Shown here in pieces: positions 29,701-44,700 of a DNA stretch of 64,000 nt. This stretch comes from Tubiluchus corallicola (lineage: Eukaryota; Priapulida; Priapulimorpha; Priapulimorphida; Tubiluchidae): contig JAQGDQ010000172.1 of assembly GCA_030141605.1 (NCBI GenBank), positions 62,001-126,000 of the forward strand, written 5' to 3'. The notes under the pieces were generated by a model. That model had not been told where the DNA came from, did not search any database, and saw nothing but the letters and a program-made list of their open reading frames with translations. The position numbers were made by a program, and so were the translations under genes. The number at the start of each line of letters is the position of its first letter. The stretch's first letter is position 1.

Positions 29701-32700
29701 AGGCTTCCTGACTTTGCGAAACTATAATCCAGGGTTGCAGTATTAAGTTAAATTTGTCATCTTTATGCGGCAAACTGGACACCTGTTATACAATTTTACT
29801 ATGTCAAAAGGAAGGGGTCAGGTCCCCTGGCTCCCTCTGAATCCACTTCTGCATTACCTTTGGATGGGAAGTACACATTTTCTTTCTTTGTTGGCAGGTT
29901 ATTTTTGTTCTAAAAAGTAATAGAAATCAGAAATCTGTCATTGGCAGAGCTGAAAATTTAACTCATTACAGTCAAAAGCTTCCATCCATTTGCAAATCTG
30001 TTAGTCTCTGTCAGCTCTTTAAGTTCCTTATGGCCTAAGAATGGTCAAGGATCCATATGAACAAAAATGTTTTTTTCTGTTCTTGAGTAGCAAATAACAC
30101 ATATTCATGGTTCTTTTATTTTGATAAGTACAAATTGTTTTTATTTAGCATGCTCGAAACGATGGATCTCTTTGATTTGCGTCGGGAAAGGGTGGAGAAT
30201 CTTTCTGGTGGAATGAGGCGACGTGTGAGTGTGGCCATTGCCTTTGTGGCTGGATCTCGCACTGTCATTCTTGATGAACCAACTAGTGGTGTTGACCCTG
30301 TAGCAAGACGGCACATTTGGGATCTGATTGGGGCTTACAAAGACGGTACTTGACTTATAAACTTTTTGTTAATCATCGCGTCAGTGGGTGTCTGTTCGAC
30401 TTACTTGGTAGTCTATACTGCTTGGTTACGATGAAACCTTGATAGTATACGGTTACTCATTGCGGCTTTTCGCAATAATTTTGCAACCAAGTTTGTTTTA
30501 CAAAAGAAATGATTATTTTATTTTTTTATGAACAACCTATTCCTTGTTAGTCACATTTTTGTAGCGTGACTGTTTCTCGTAATTAGTGCTGGAAAAGCTA
30601 CTTTGTAATTATTTGGTATGATAATCATGTTAAAACACGTTAAAATAGCTCACTGATGTAGTTATTGCACTGCTCTAGAAAAAACATGTATTTGGTTTAA
30701 TGTAGAAACAACAACTGCATGGACTTTATTTCCTGCAGCAATGTAAGAGACTAGACAAGTTCAACTGATATTTCATTTTATACATATATATCTTAGGTCG
30801 AACTATTTTATTGTCCACACATCATCTGGATGAAGCTGATATAATGAGTGACCGCGTTGCTATAATTCATAAAGTAAGTAAAATATGATATGCCTATTAT
30901 AAAATATTTGGTAACAAAGTTGCTAAAAGATCAATAAAATTGCTTTATTAAATGCAGATTTTATGTGAGAAGTGTGAAAAATTATTCTAATTTTCACGTG
31001 AGCTGGTGTAAGTCAATTCTATTTAGTATAAATTTATATTTATTTTTACAAACAACTTAATTGTCATTCAAATTGTCTGTGTCTGAATAACATTAAAAAT
31101 ATTTATTTCTAGGGGCATTTGCTAGCCAGTGGCTCTCCACTGTTCTTGAAGAATAATCTCGGCAGTGGTTACCAGTTGACTGCTACTAAAGCATTGCAAG
31201 CTAGCAGTGATGACATTGTCCGAGATGCTGCCAGCGATCATAGTTTTGCCAGAGGAAGTAATTGTTAATTTTTTGTGTTTTTTTGGTTTGTAAGATTTTT
31301 TTGTAACTGTTTCTTTTTTTAGTGTTTCTTTAGTTTTTTTATGCATTGAAATAAGTGTAAAATTAAAATTGAAACATATAAATACATTGGGCTGATTAAT
31401 AATCTAATTAGCTTAATTATTTCATGCATTAGTAAATTTCATACAACATTCAGAGATTGTTCTTCTCCATTTCCTATGTTGTTTTATAAAATTTAGTAAA
31501 GCACTATTCAGTTATTGGTAAGCTAGTGTTGCATAATGCTAGCAGTATGTTATAGTAGTTGAATAATTTTTTCTTTGCTAGCAAATTGTGATCCTAAGGA
31601 AGTTCTTGGCTTTGTAAGAAAATTTGTACCCAGTGCTGAGCTGGTAGAGGACATTGGAAGAGAGTTGTTGTTTGTACTGCCAACAGAGGATTCTCACATT
31701 AACCAGTTCCAACCATTGTTTACTGAACTGGAATCAAACAAGGAAAGATTGGGCATACGTAGCTATGGTGTATCTGGAACAACTTTAGAAGAGGTATACA
31801 CTTCATTTGGTAATGTCTTCCATTTCATGTAAGTGGTCCTCACAAAAAAATTAGGAAAATCATGAAAATATTTGAGAAATTAATTATAGTTGCTATGAAT
31901 TATTTGGCATGAAAAACGTATTGCCTTTTGTATTCTCAATGATTATATATTATTTCAGAAACTTTCACCCCAGCAACCATCATCAGCTGAAATGTTACAG
32001 ATAAAATGTTAAAACAGTATTTGCAGTGTAAAACAAGAACATTAAAAGCAAAAATAGGAAGTAAACATCATTGATTTGAAATATGTTAGAGAAAGAGTAA
32101 AATCGATTGCATAAGAAGAAAAACTCAGAACTATACAGCATTTTTACTGTTTCTCTAACTTATTATGTTTCAAATGGGTGATGTTTAGCTCCTATTTTGG
32201 CTTTTAATGTTATTGTTTTACACTGGTACATACTGTTTTAACATTTTATCTATAATTTTCATCTACCGATGTTCGCTATAGTGAATGCTTCTAAAATAAA
32301 TCTATAATCATTGAGAGTATAAAGGGTATTATGTTTTCTATGTTAAAGATGACGAATCTCAGGAAAACTCTCATTATTTAGCATGCTTTAAATATGCCAT
32401 TGGAAATTCAATTACGTATTTTTGTTTTCTCTTATTCTGACTTGTGGTTTCCGTAAAGTGAGGTAATTGCACGTAGTTTACCTAAGTTCCATTTTTGCAG
32501 CTTAAAATTTTTAATAATTATTTTTATATTGAGTTCCAGGTACTGAGCAGATTCCTTGCGATTTAGAGAGATTATAAAATTTCAGATTTGAAGTCTCGAG
32601 TTAAATTAAATTTCTGGCAAAACTGGCTAGTGCACTGTTACATTAAATACTTTTTGGAGTTAAAATTTAGGAAAGTTGAGATTTTTCTGATTGTTAAATT

Positions 32701-35700
32701 TTATACAAATTGAATCATTTTATTATTTTTAAATTTCATTATAGATTGCGCCTGTGCATGGCGACGAGGTTTTACCTCATTCACTTAACTTTAAAACCAC
32801 AAGGAGTTTAAATTCTTTCTATCCTGTTGCAGTTTCGCACTATATCAACAGTGAATTTCAGTAAATTTGCAATATTCTCTACATCACTGTATATAGCTGA
32901 TTAGCACTTATGTAACAACTGACTGAATTTTTTTGTGTTAACTTTTTTTTGTAGTACGTAAAACCATACAAATTTCATTGTATTATAATATAATGACAAT
33001 TTTGTTCTTAGCATTTATGCTGCATTGTGTCTAAAATAAATCTAAATCTAAGTCTCAACCATAAGAACATTTCAATTTCACCCAATTCTTCTTATGTTTA
33101 GGTGTTTTTGGCCTTGTGTTTGCAAGGTGATGAAGGATTGGACATGGTTGGCAGCAGGAATAACTGGCAGATGTTGAGGCGCATACGGAGTAGCCATGAA
33201 CACTTTCAGCCACGTTCAGAAACTCAATCGTCTCCCGATGCGAAACTGTCCACAGGCTGTGGATTCAAGTTTGCCCAGTTTATTGCCTTGTTTATGAAGC
33301 GTCTGCATCACACTCGTAGAAACTGGAAAACCTTTCTGACTCTACTGATCCTGCCGTGTATCTTCATTGCAGTTGCCATGGCTTTTACGTACGTAAGAAC
33401 GGCTATTGATGACCAGCCTCCTCTAGTGTTGACACCTGCAATATATGGTCCACACAACAATATGTTTGTGACTCATGATCCAGGTGTGCGGTCAGAGTTT
33501 CAAGACTCCTACATAAATTCGCTGCTACGTTCACCTGGTATTGGAACTGTCTGTATGGACAACTTTCCATATGCGTAAGTTCTGTCGTTATTACATAACA
33601 TTATTTTCTTTATTTGCAAATTGCGAGTGTAAAAATTTATTTCATGTGTTCATGTTAAAACTCTGGCAGGCGTTCGATTTATGCCTAGTAATCGACTTGT
33701 GACGTCTATTGCTGTCGAGACAAAGACCGCAAGTCGGTTGCTAGGCATAAATCAAGCATCCTATCTCTATTTGTAGAGACAACACTTGGCTTAGGTCAAT
33801 ATTCCAAACTTTTTTACAACTTAATTGACACTTGTGACAAAACTGAATGCAGTGCATCTGGTAATTGTGACCATTAACTAGGCTTTGCATATTTCCAGTT
33901 AAAGTTCATTGCGGGAGTGTTTCTCTTCCTTCTATATTATGGTGGACACTGAATCAATGAAATATTATAACTTTGTGTATTTCAGAGATACCTACAAATG
34001 TGAACATATGGAAGATGGCTTCAATATAGATTACGTAACAGAAGAAGAAAAACAAAAGCATATGAAGATGAAAGAATGCAATTGCGACACTGGTGCACAG
34101 GTAAAACACAATTCTTTATAATCACCTTGTTTCAGTCCATTGACTAATGATATACGAACAGTTTTTGCTGTGTCTGTTATGCTTGCATCTGTTCCTTGGA
34201 TTGACATTTTTTATTTACAGTCATGCACAGAAGGTGGCGTTGGCTTTGTTCCACCTCGATGGATCACCAATACCACAGATATTGTTTACGACTTGCGTGA
34301 AATGCCAACATCGACAGAAGATTATCTGATTAAGACTCATCAGGAATTCATTGAGAAAAGGTATGCTTGTTACTTTTAATAATTTTATGACTTTTTTGCA
34401 TATTTGGCTTCAATATTTATGAAATTCTACAATTTAAGCTAACACAAGCACAAAAGCTTTTATTTACTCTTATTTATAACAGTTAAATAAATTTGCTCAT
34501 CATCACTGCAACAGTATAGAGCTAAACTTTTTGCATTTTACAGTCCTTATGTAAGACAGCAGTATTTTATAACATTAAGATCGCTGCCTTTTTCTCGCAA
34601 GGCAATGCATTTCCTGTCATGGCTGTAGCATGTTTCATAAAACTGAGGTCCAAAATAAATAATAATAAGATATGATACATGTGATACATTGTAAGTATGA
34701 AGGAGATTAAACTGGAAATTCTTGTTCTTCAGTCACTGTTACAATCTTATAATAATAATAATCTTTATTTAAAGTCGGCTTTTGGATGAACAATTAACAT
34801 AAGCTCAAAGAGCTTTTTGTCGACTGTAAATAACAAATCCACAACAATATAATGGAGATGATAATTACCCCGCTTTTATCCTAAATAGCATGCCACAGGC
34901 AGGGCAATAGCAGGTACCATTTTTAAAGTCCATGGTGTGACCTTGCCGCAGTATTGAACTCGGACGAAAAGCGTAGGTATTACCACTAAACTAAAACGTT
35001 TGATCAATCTGGAGAAAATTACGCTGTGGTAAAAATATGTACTGCTGAAGCTTTCCTCTGGAACCAAAGTTAATTTTCATTTCTTGTGCATCAAATTTGG
35101 TTGACAGTTGGAAGTGTGTTTACAAATTTAATTGATTTGCTCAAATACAAGTTAATTGATAAACTACAGTAGAAAGTCCTAGGATACATAGTACAAATTT
35201 TGAAATCTTTGAAAAGTAATGTTTAGAAAAAGGACAAGAGAGAAATGTACATTGCAGGTTATTTTTGTATCTCGTTCTCAGATATGGAGGTTGGAGTTTT
35301 GGACATCCCGAAGAAGAGACACCAAGTGAGCAGTCTTTACGGGCTACTGTGTGGTATAATAATGTTGGCCCTCATTCAATGCCCTCATACTACAACAGCT
35401 TGAGTAATGCAATACTGAGGCATAGGATAATTCAGAGCAGCAACTCATCGAATAGCAAACCTGGTGAATTTGGTAAGTTTCCTAGATTAATTTCCATTTT
35501 GTTGACACATTAGCTTGTTGTGAGAACCAAAAGAAAACAGACTTTTGGCATGAGTTATATTTAAAAAGCATACTGATCTGAGACATCCAGTGTGGTTTTA
35601 CCATTTCAACCTTTCTAGTAGATTTTTTGGAATTCAACGTGAAAGAAAATACTAATGGCTAAATGTATTCACATGTGCACTAAATTCTTTTCTATCTGAA

Positions 35701-38700
35701 ACAATCTGCAACTACTGCAGGAATACTGACAGTTGAGATGTCAGGAAGTTAAACTTGTTTAACTTTTGCAATCTTTCCCGATTTTGTGTGATTCTTATAA
35801 CTGTGGCGACATTATCACGTAGAAGGTGTTTCAGTTAATTGATTGCATCTGGGCACAAACTTGTAGTCAAGCAAAAAAAAAATTGTATGGAAACTAGCCT
35901 TAGAGAAGTTCTGATTTTACCTTGCAGATTTGCTATTGATAGTTTATGCTATTTAGTTCATAAAACTTATGAAAAGGAATAAAAAATCCCATAAGTAAAA
36001 TTTGTATTTTTTGCTGCCTTTCCACAGTTTCTGGCTTTTCTTTTTTCTTTGTTTTATAATTGTGGGATTTTTTGTTCTATCTTATGAAAAATACTATAGA
36101 TTAATGTAACAGCAATTTCCTTGCCATTTGTACGCTTGAATCTATGTCAATTTTTATTTAAAATTTCCATCAAAATCTGTTTACTGCAGTACAGTTTTCA
36201 GAAAGTAATAGTGATTCGCTGTTTTTGAACTATGTTACGTAACACAACTTTTTTACTGAAACACATATGCAATTATTCTTATTATTATAATCCTTTATTT
36301 AAAAACAAATATACACAAGCAGGTGTCGCTGTATTTGCAGGTGCATATAAGAAAATAGTCTAGACTAAGAAATTAGAAAGTACTGTATTGTTCCTGTTAG
36401 TTTTTATTCACAATGATATGTTTCAATTTCACGATCTATTCACTCGTTTATTTTTCAAGTTTTTTTTGCTGTCTCTGTTACCACTTACACAATATATTTC
36501 TTAAAATGTTGCAGGTATAACAACTGTCAATCATCCATTTAAGCTGCACAGCGAGCAATTAAGTAAACAGACACTGTAAGTTACCTTTTGTCTAAAGCTG
36601 CAGTTTTACTCAATTGTTTCATTTTCAGCTTGTAAAACTAAAACTCGTGAAATTATATATTTTGTATTTAAAAGTGTATTTAAAAGGCATTGTTTTTAGA
36701 ATTGAACGTTTTGCTAATCATTAAATTGCCTTTCATTTTATTTTCATTTTATTTACAATTTCTCATAAATTTCGATGTATGTTTCCTTTTATCAGTAATC
36801 TGTTATCTGAAAGAGTGGTATTTTCGTAGGAATATGTTTCATATATTTTGGAAATAAGCAAAAGAAAATGTTTATGTTATATACATCTGTTAAAATAATA
36901 ACTGAACAAAATTGCTTAAAAGAACTAGAAAAAGAATTATCCATACTTACAGTGTTCTACACCTTTATTTTCAGGTTGCAGCGCATTTCAGATGTGGGCA
37001 TTGCTCTGTGCATCCTCTGTGCGTTCTCCTTCATTCCCGCTACCTTCATCATTTTCATTATCGAGGAACGCATCAACGAAGAACGTCGTTTGCAGATTGT
37101 ACACGGAGTGGGTCCTCTCTTATATTGGTCCACCACGTTTCTCTACGATATGATCTGTTACATAGTCGCCGTTGCAGTTACCTTGGTATTGATGCTGATC
37201 TTTAATTTACCGGAGTACACAGATCGGTTGAATTTGGGAGCTGTTGTTGTTCTGCTCTTGTTGTTTGGGTATGTAACCGTGGCAGCATGTTTGCAGTCAG
37301 AAGAATTGCAAATCCATTAAGACAGTCCACATCATTTGCACTATACACTCTGATTAATATTTTATTTATTTATTTTATTTTATATGCAGTACGAATAAAT
37401 GGTAAAAATAAATATAAATAAATAAATTCTTCATTTCAGCTCGTTGACATAGTCCTAAACCATAAAAATACAACGATTACTAAAAAAAGACAACTAATGA
37501 TAAAAACATAAACTTACTATTTACAGGAAAATAATAAGACATTTAAAATTACATTCCAATTAGCAAAAATTGTGGAGCATATAAAAACATTGCTATTGTA
37601 AATTACTTGTTTTAAGAAACCATCACAAGAGTTTGAAACATGACTTCCAAAATTATATGTACGTTTTCAATATTAGGAGGAGTCTGACCAGGATTTGGGT
37701 TTTGTATGCTCTCCTCTACATTCAGACTTGACTAGGTAAAAACAGATGTATAGCATCGCGTGAATAACAATAGTATGAAAGCCAAACATCTCCTAAGACA
37801 TGCCACGTGAGCAGGAGTTCTAAATAGTCAGCCCTACAATTTCACTTGTGTTATTAAAAGCTGTATATAATTACTACAGAAAATTCAAACTAAAGTGAAC
37901 TCAGTTTAACAAATTTCTGACAAGGAAATCCTGCTTAAGAAAAATCCATCTGAACACACACAACTCAATTATCACTGATAGTGTCTTCTATCCATCATTT
38001 TAGCTGTATATAAAAGGAAGTGTGGTTGTTTTAAAAAATTTTAATACGTTTTAGATAAAAATCATTAAACTATGGTTAAAAAATTACAAGTACTAACTAT
38101 GCATGTTTTGGTATTGCAGTAGTAAATGTGTCTTTTTGGCAAATACACACACTGATAAGTTGGCCTTTGGCAATTTTGTTACAGATGGGCTACCATACCA
38201 ATGGTGTACATGTTGGAAAAGATGTTTCGTGAACCAAGTTCTGCATATCTACTCATATTCGCCACAAGCATGTTTTTAGGCATCAACACAATGTTTCTGC
38301 TGATTTTCCTAAGTGTTTTCAATTATATTGATGTAAGTTCCCTAAACAAATGCCAGCAATTATTTGTGGCAAGTAATACAAAATTTTAATCATCTATCAA
38401 CTTTTGTTTCTTAGCCTAAAAATATTTAACTATCGAACTCATATAAGCTAAAACTTGGGATGTGTGCATGCGTGCATGTGTAGGAAAACTGTTTACTATG
38501 TACTTTTAATTGATATGCACTTTTGCAAAATCATTGCATGAATGAATGTTTGTTGTCTTAATTTGAGAGGCTAGGATTAAAGTGAGTACAAAACTTGTCT
38601 ATTCTTTTAACATGTTTTCTGTTCTCATTTCAGGCATTAGCCAATGCTTATACCACCCTGCAGTGTGTATTTTTGGTGTTTCCGCAATACGCTTTGGCAG

Positions 38701-41700
38701 GAGGCCTGCTAAAACTTATCCAAAATCAAATACAAACGGAGATTTTTGCGAGGTATGATAAATTGCCAGGAGTAATATATTATTGTTAATTGGAATCTTG
38801 ATATTCCTCTTTTTGCACTCCCTGTCAGAAACTACTTATTGTCTTGATGATCATGCCAGTACCAGAATTTACCTGGATTGTTAAGGAGAATGTTCTAGCT
38901 GAGATATTGAGCTGGCAGAGATAGTTTGGTAGTACCTAGATGCATGCATGTCTTTCCTCAATTGCTGAGATGAATTGACATAGGTCTTTGTTGAAATTAT
39001 CGACATTATCAATATGGCAAATAAGACTTTGAGGAAACGGCAGATAAAACCACAAAAAATAATTTTCTTGGCAGTAACTCTTTCATTTATGCCAGTGGTT
39101 ACTAACCCTTGTCGACTGGTAACTCAATGGGCCTTTTGAAGAAAATGTCAAGGCTAAAGACAGGTACCGTTGTGTGGCTGTAGGCAAATACATGTTGTTT
39201 CTGGTATTTTTACGTATGTGAAATAAAGAACGGGGATGAAAATTTTCCTGAAATGAAGTTTTCGTTGGAATGATTATTGTTTTTTATATCGTGTCTACTT
39301 TTTGACAGAGCCTGCTTCTGATTCACAAAAAAGAATAAAAAGTAAAAAAGCAGATTCTTTTATCAGGCTGCATGGCCTGCCCCGAATGTGCCTTTGCCCA
39401 CTAGTGGGTACTGCTGATTTAGGCTCAGCATTGAGCTCCTGAGCATTGTTAACTTCTGTTGATGTGTGAACACTGTTACCACTCGGCCATTCATTCATCC
39501 TTTTGCTTTGCAACCTCTTATTTGAATCTGTGAATCTGGTATGTAAGCAAATAATTGTAGTCTCCATACCTATACTTTGCATATAAGTTTTATCATCTTT
39601 AAATTCTTGTTACACGCAGAATACAAAAACCGCTCCATGTTTAACTAAATTATAAATGTTCTGCATATATTTTCTCAGATTCGGTTTGGACATTTATCAG
39701 AACCCATTCATAATGGATATGCTTGGTTGGCACTTTATCGCAATGGCAATCGAAGGTTTTGTTTTCTTTGCCATCACTTTGCTTGTCCACTCTTGCAAAG
39801 TACGGTAAGGATGGAATCTACCTTAACTAGTGATCAATTCCTAGTGTAGGCAAAATCACCTACAAAGGTTTTACAAAGATGAGATTTGCAAAATTGCAAA
39901 ATCTTTTATATGTAGGTCACTTAGATTACTTAAATGAAAAAAGAACAGAATGTGCTCTCTTTGATACCCATCTTTTTTATGTTTTACTGTTAATAATTGA
40001 GTTATCGCCAGCTGAACATAAGGGGAGAAAATGAAATAATCAAGGAGATGATTTGAAATTTTCGTAAAAATTTTGGTAACGCACTTAGTAGCGTATAATT
40101 GAATTTTGAATGACATATTACAGAGTACGAAATGGGAAGTTAAAGAGCTGCAATGAAAAAGAGGATGACGACGTTGCCTTGGAAAGGCGTCGTGTACTGG
40201 ATGGTTATGCCGATAATGATTTGTTAAAGATAACAGACTTGACAAAGATTTATCATGGAGTGCTTGGGAAAAACGTTGCTGTAAATCGACTTTGTTTGGG
40301 AGTTCCAAGAGGAGAGGTGACTTATAACATTAATGTGTTTTCAGTGAAATGTTACGATATTTCAGTAAGATTTTTGTTTTGGATTGAAAGTTTGGAATTA
40401 ATTAGATTTTTGTATTTGTCATATTGTTTGAACAAGCTGGTACTCATTGACCTTGTTTTCGTGGGACCTTAGCTGTTCTGTTATGTCAAAAAGAATACTT
40501 CTGGTGGGTAGTAGAAGATGCTGTAATAGTTTGTAAGTCAGGTGTATCCACCTGATGAACTTTTGTACCATATCTGTTTTGAAATTTTTGAAACTGTACT
40601 TTGAATGAATAAGTTTCATAATTAGAAGATAAAGTTGTATGACGTTGAGAGTACTTTGTTTTTTTTTTGTATTAGATTTTCTTTATTTGATATGTGTAGT
40701 GCTTTGGTTTGCTTGGTGTGAATGGAGCTGGTAAGACTACAACATTCAAGTTGCTGACTGGTGAACTAAAACCCAGTCAAGGAGATGCAGCACTCAATAA
40801 TAAAAGGTTACTAATCTAATCTTATTGCAATCTTATCTAATTAAATGTATAGCGTATATAAAGTTTCTTTCACAGTAGTCATCTCTTAATAAAACACATG
40901 AAGACTGGCAACAAATGATCTCAATAAACTTCTTATTACATGGCTGTCTGTACATGACAAAGCTTTCACTTCATAATGCTTACAGTTATTACAGTGCCTT
41001 GGCTAGGTCTCATGGCTGAGTCGTAGAATTCCTGCACTTAATGAGAGTAGTATGATATACCAGGTGGTTATCATTTTTAAATCTTGTCTCTTTACTTCAT
41101 AGAGATAGTATGAAACTTCTTTGCTGATTCAGTAATTTGTTTTAAGAGGGATGTCCTGACAATGAGTTATGCTGTAGTTACAAACATCTGTAAGTAGGGC
41201 CTTCATTTTGGTGTTTCGCTGGTACAGTGTGTCAAATTTATAAACAAAAGCAGACAGCTACCATTACAGTAGCATTCTAGGCAGCAAGCATTCTAGCAGA
41301 CATCTGTGCCATTAGTTTGTATGTCTGTGATAACAGATTGACTCAGTGTAGAACAAACTGAAATGTTCTGAGTACATTGTAAGATTTGCAGCTGATTCAC
41401 TAAAGTTCTACAGCTAAGCCAGTGTTATAGTGCAAGCTGACAAACATATAGAGCAGTGATGATGAAATAGTTGGTGTGGCTTTGAGTGTCAATTTGAGGC
41501 GAGGGATGAATATTGGGCCTTAATTTTCATTGCTTATTTAAAAATGTTAAAAAACTACCAACACATTAAATTTTATTTATTTTTTCGATTGAACTCTGTC
41601 ACCTCTTGCTAAAAAGTGCAGGCTTACTAAACAGTGATTTTTCAATCATTTTTTTCAACTCTGTTTTGATGCAAGTAATTCTGGCCCAACTCTAGATAGT

Positions 41701-44700
41701 TCTAAGATGCAGTAGATTTTATTATCAGTGATTTTAATTATTATGCAGTGACTATTGTGTTTGAAAAAAATACATGTAATGTGTGTTTAAATGTATTTTA
41801 ATAATAGTCATAAGTTTTTTGCCAAAATTGCATGCAGTGTTTGTTTATTTCTCCTATGTCTTTATTACATCCACTCTATCAACTGTTTTAGCATAACTGA
41901 TGATGTCTACAACATGGGACAATCAGTTGGCTATTGCCCACAGACTAATGCCCTGGATGATTATTTAACCTGTCGAGAGATGCTACAGTTTTATAGTCGT
42001 TTGCGTGGCATGAGCAATGATGATAGGGAGGAGGTGAGTTTATTTTATTTTTGACAGAAGTGCTGTTATTTTTTTTTGCATTTTCAACATACTTTTCAGC
42101 CTCAAGTGTACTTTTCTCAAAGTATCTGTGTTACAAATCTTCTATAAACAATTTATTACCTACTCTTTATTTAATGTGAGAAGATCTTTTCATTTCAGAG
42201 TTTTGAAGATATTTTACTGATTATTTTGTAGTTTACAGCTGAACACTGTGATGTGAGTTATGCAGTATATTGACTGCATTTATCTAATTTAATCTTGAAT
42301 AAATCTTGAACTCATGCCTGGCAAAATTTCATTCAATCAGAAATTTTATTTCTTTGATGTATTGTCAGATTAGTGCAAATCCTGCAAAAATGCATCTTTA
42401 TTCAAGTTTGGATTACGGTTATAATCCAAATGGCTTAGGAAAATGGGTTTTCGTATTATTTGCCGTGTAATTGCAGTTTTGGCACCTAAAGGTCATAGAA
42501 ATCTCTTTAGTGTTTGCAAAATTAGTTGCTAAGCTCAACGTCACAATAACTGGACAATACAGAGTAACAAATAGCAAGCCAACTTGCACATCTCTAGAAA
42601 AAAATTTACTGAACTAGTAGAAGTGACTTGATTTGCCTATTCACAGCCTCACAGGTACATAAAATGCTGTGCATGTTTATTGTATTGCACTGTATTTTTT
42701 TAATTTATAGGTTGTGGAAAACACACTGTCTAGATTTAATTTGGAAGATGAAGCCAACAAACTTGTTATGCATTTGAGTGGTGGAAACAAGCGAAAGCTT
42801 TGTAGTGCCATCTCTATGCTTGGCAACCCTGACTTAGTCCTCATGGTAACACTGTTTTGTACACTTGATAAAAATTTTGTACAGTTAAGGTTTGTTTTAT
42901 CCTTCATAATGCACTCCATTAGTTTTAAAGTTTTTTGTTTTCTTGTAGGTTTTCTTGTATTGTATTTTCGATAGAACTTTTGCAATGACACGAGTAATTT
43001 ATCAATTATATATAAAGGAGATAGCCTAGTATCACACACACAACTGCAATCACTATCGAGGGCTGGCCATGCGGCTTGGCAAACTAGGCAGTTAGCCTAG
43101 GGCAACAAACTTTGGGGTGCCAAATTCTGGCAGTAATTCTTTAATTTCTAAAGTCAGCATAAGTAATGACATAGTGTATGTGTAATTAAGCCGCCTACAC
43201 TTAAATTAACTGATACGAACTACCTGAATTTTTTTTTTCAAAATGCGTGATTCATCGGTGCTAGCAAATGTTTTCTCACAAGTAAAACACATTTTACTTT
43301 TCTTTTCTCTGGTTCCCTAAGATTACAACATTTCACTCAAACACCACTGGCTCATGCATTTGCCCACATTTTCTATTATATACATAGAACAGCATAGTTA
43401 CGTAAATATTTATAGTAATGACCTTTCTGTTAATAAAAAAATGTTTACATTGGCATTTATCTAATTGTGGCAGACAAACCTATAAAGGATGAAATCTTCA
43501 GGGGCAGAATGCAGGAAATGAAAGGTAAACAAGCTGGCAAACATTGAACAGCAAAAAGAATCAATAATATTCACAAACAGACCAGAGTTATAGTTGTGAA
43601 GATGATGAAGCTAGTGGAATTGGTGTATAATGTGAAAAAGAGGAATTATGGGTTCAAACATTTTGAAAAGGCCGAAGAAAATTCAGCCAGGAGTAACAGA
43701 AATTGCAAAAAGTTGATTGCTCCTGAAGACTGTAGGATATACAATAGGGTCATATATTAGATAGGTAATTAACTACGCTTTATTAGAGCACTATAATACA
43801 CATAAGCCTAACACACAGGTACCATTATACTTTATTATAATATCATACAAAAAAAATTGCGATTGATGTTGGAATCGTGAGGAATGGGGTTGATCATTGA
43901 GGAGAGGGTGCTAAAAACACTTTTGCCTGGCGTCAAACTACCTAGGGCCAGTCCTGTCACTATCACACTAAAGTTTCCCTCTCAGTTAATATTTAAGCCT
44001 ATTGTAAGTCAATTCAAAATTACATTGTGGATTTTAAACAAACCTAGTTGTATAGAACTGCTTAGTATTAATAATAAAGTTTATATGTATATTCTTTTAT
44101 AATAAAACGTTCAAAGTGTAATTTTGAAAATGGAATACTATATAGGGAGCTAAATGTGAGTATACAGTAAGTCCTCGCTTAACGACGCTAATGCGCTCCA
44201 GTAAAACTGCTAGAAAAATCAGTACTGCTTAAATAATACAAGTTTAGCATTCTGTGACTGTTATTCATATTTCTTCTGATTAATGTCTTTCTGCTTGCCT
44301 GAAACCACCTATATATTTTTCTTACCCACACCTAGCTAGAGCGGCTTCTCGTTTGTTAACATTTAAAGCCTAGGCAGCGGTTAAGCAATAAACAGTGTAT
44401 AGTCAAAGCCAAACCCTGGGGCGTCCTTGGGGATTTTATCTACATACCTACACTTAGTCTGATTCTACAGCAACTGGTTGCAGACAAAATTCCTTGCATA
44501 AAGTTTGCTCGCTCGTCATTTGATAGTTCTAGTAGTAGTAGCGTCAGTAGTCAGTCGGGAAGCAAAAACATATAATAGCACTGTTTATGCATCTTTAGAA
44601 CAGAATAACGCAGTACGTTTTTAATGTGTCAAATTAGGTAAAAATGTTATTGATAAAATAAAAAATTTGCGTTGAGCAAAGTAAAAAATCGTCGTTAAAG

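Noticed and set aside
39295..39582. Minus-strand frame of 95 codons in an ABCA intron
   Set aside because: No recognisable motif and no splice partners; a frame of this length is possible by chance.
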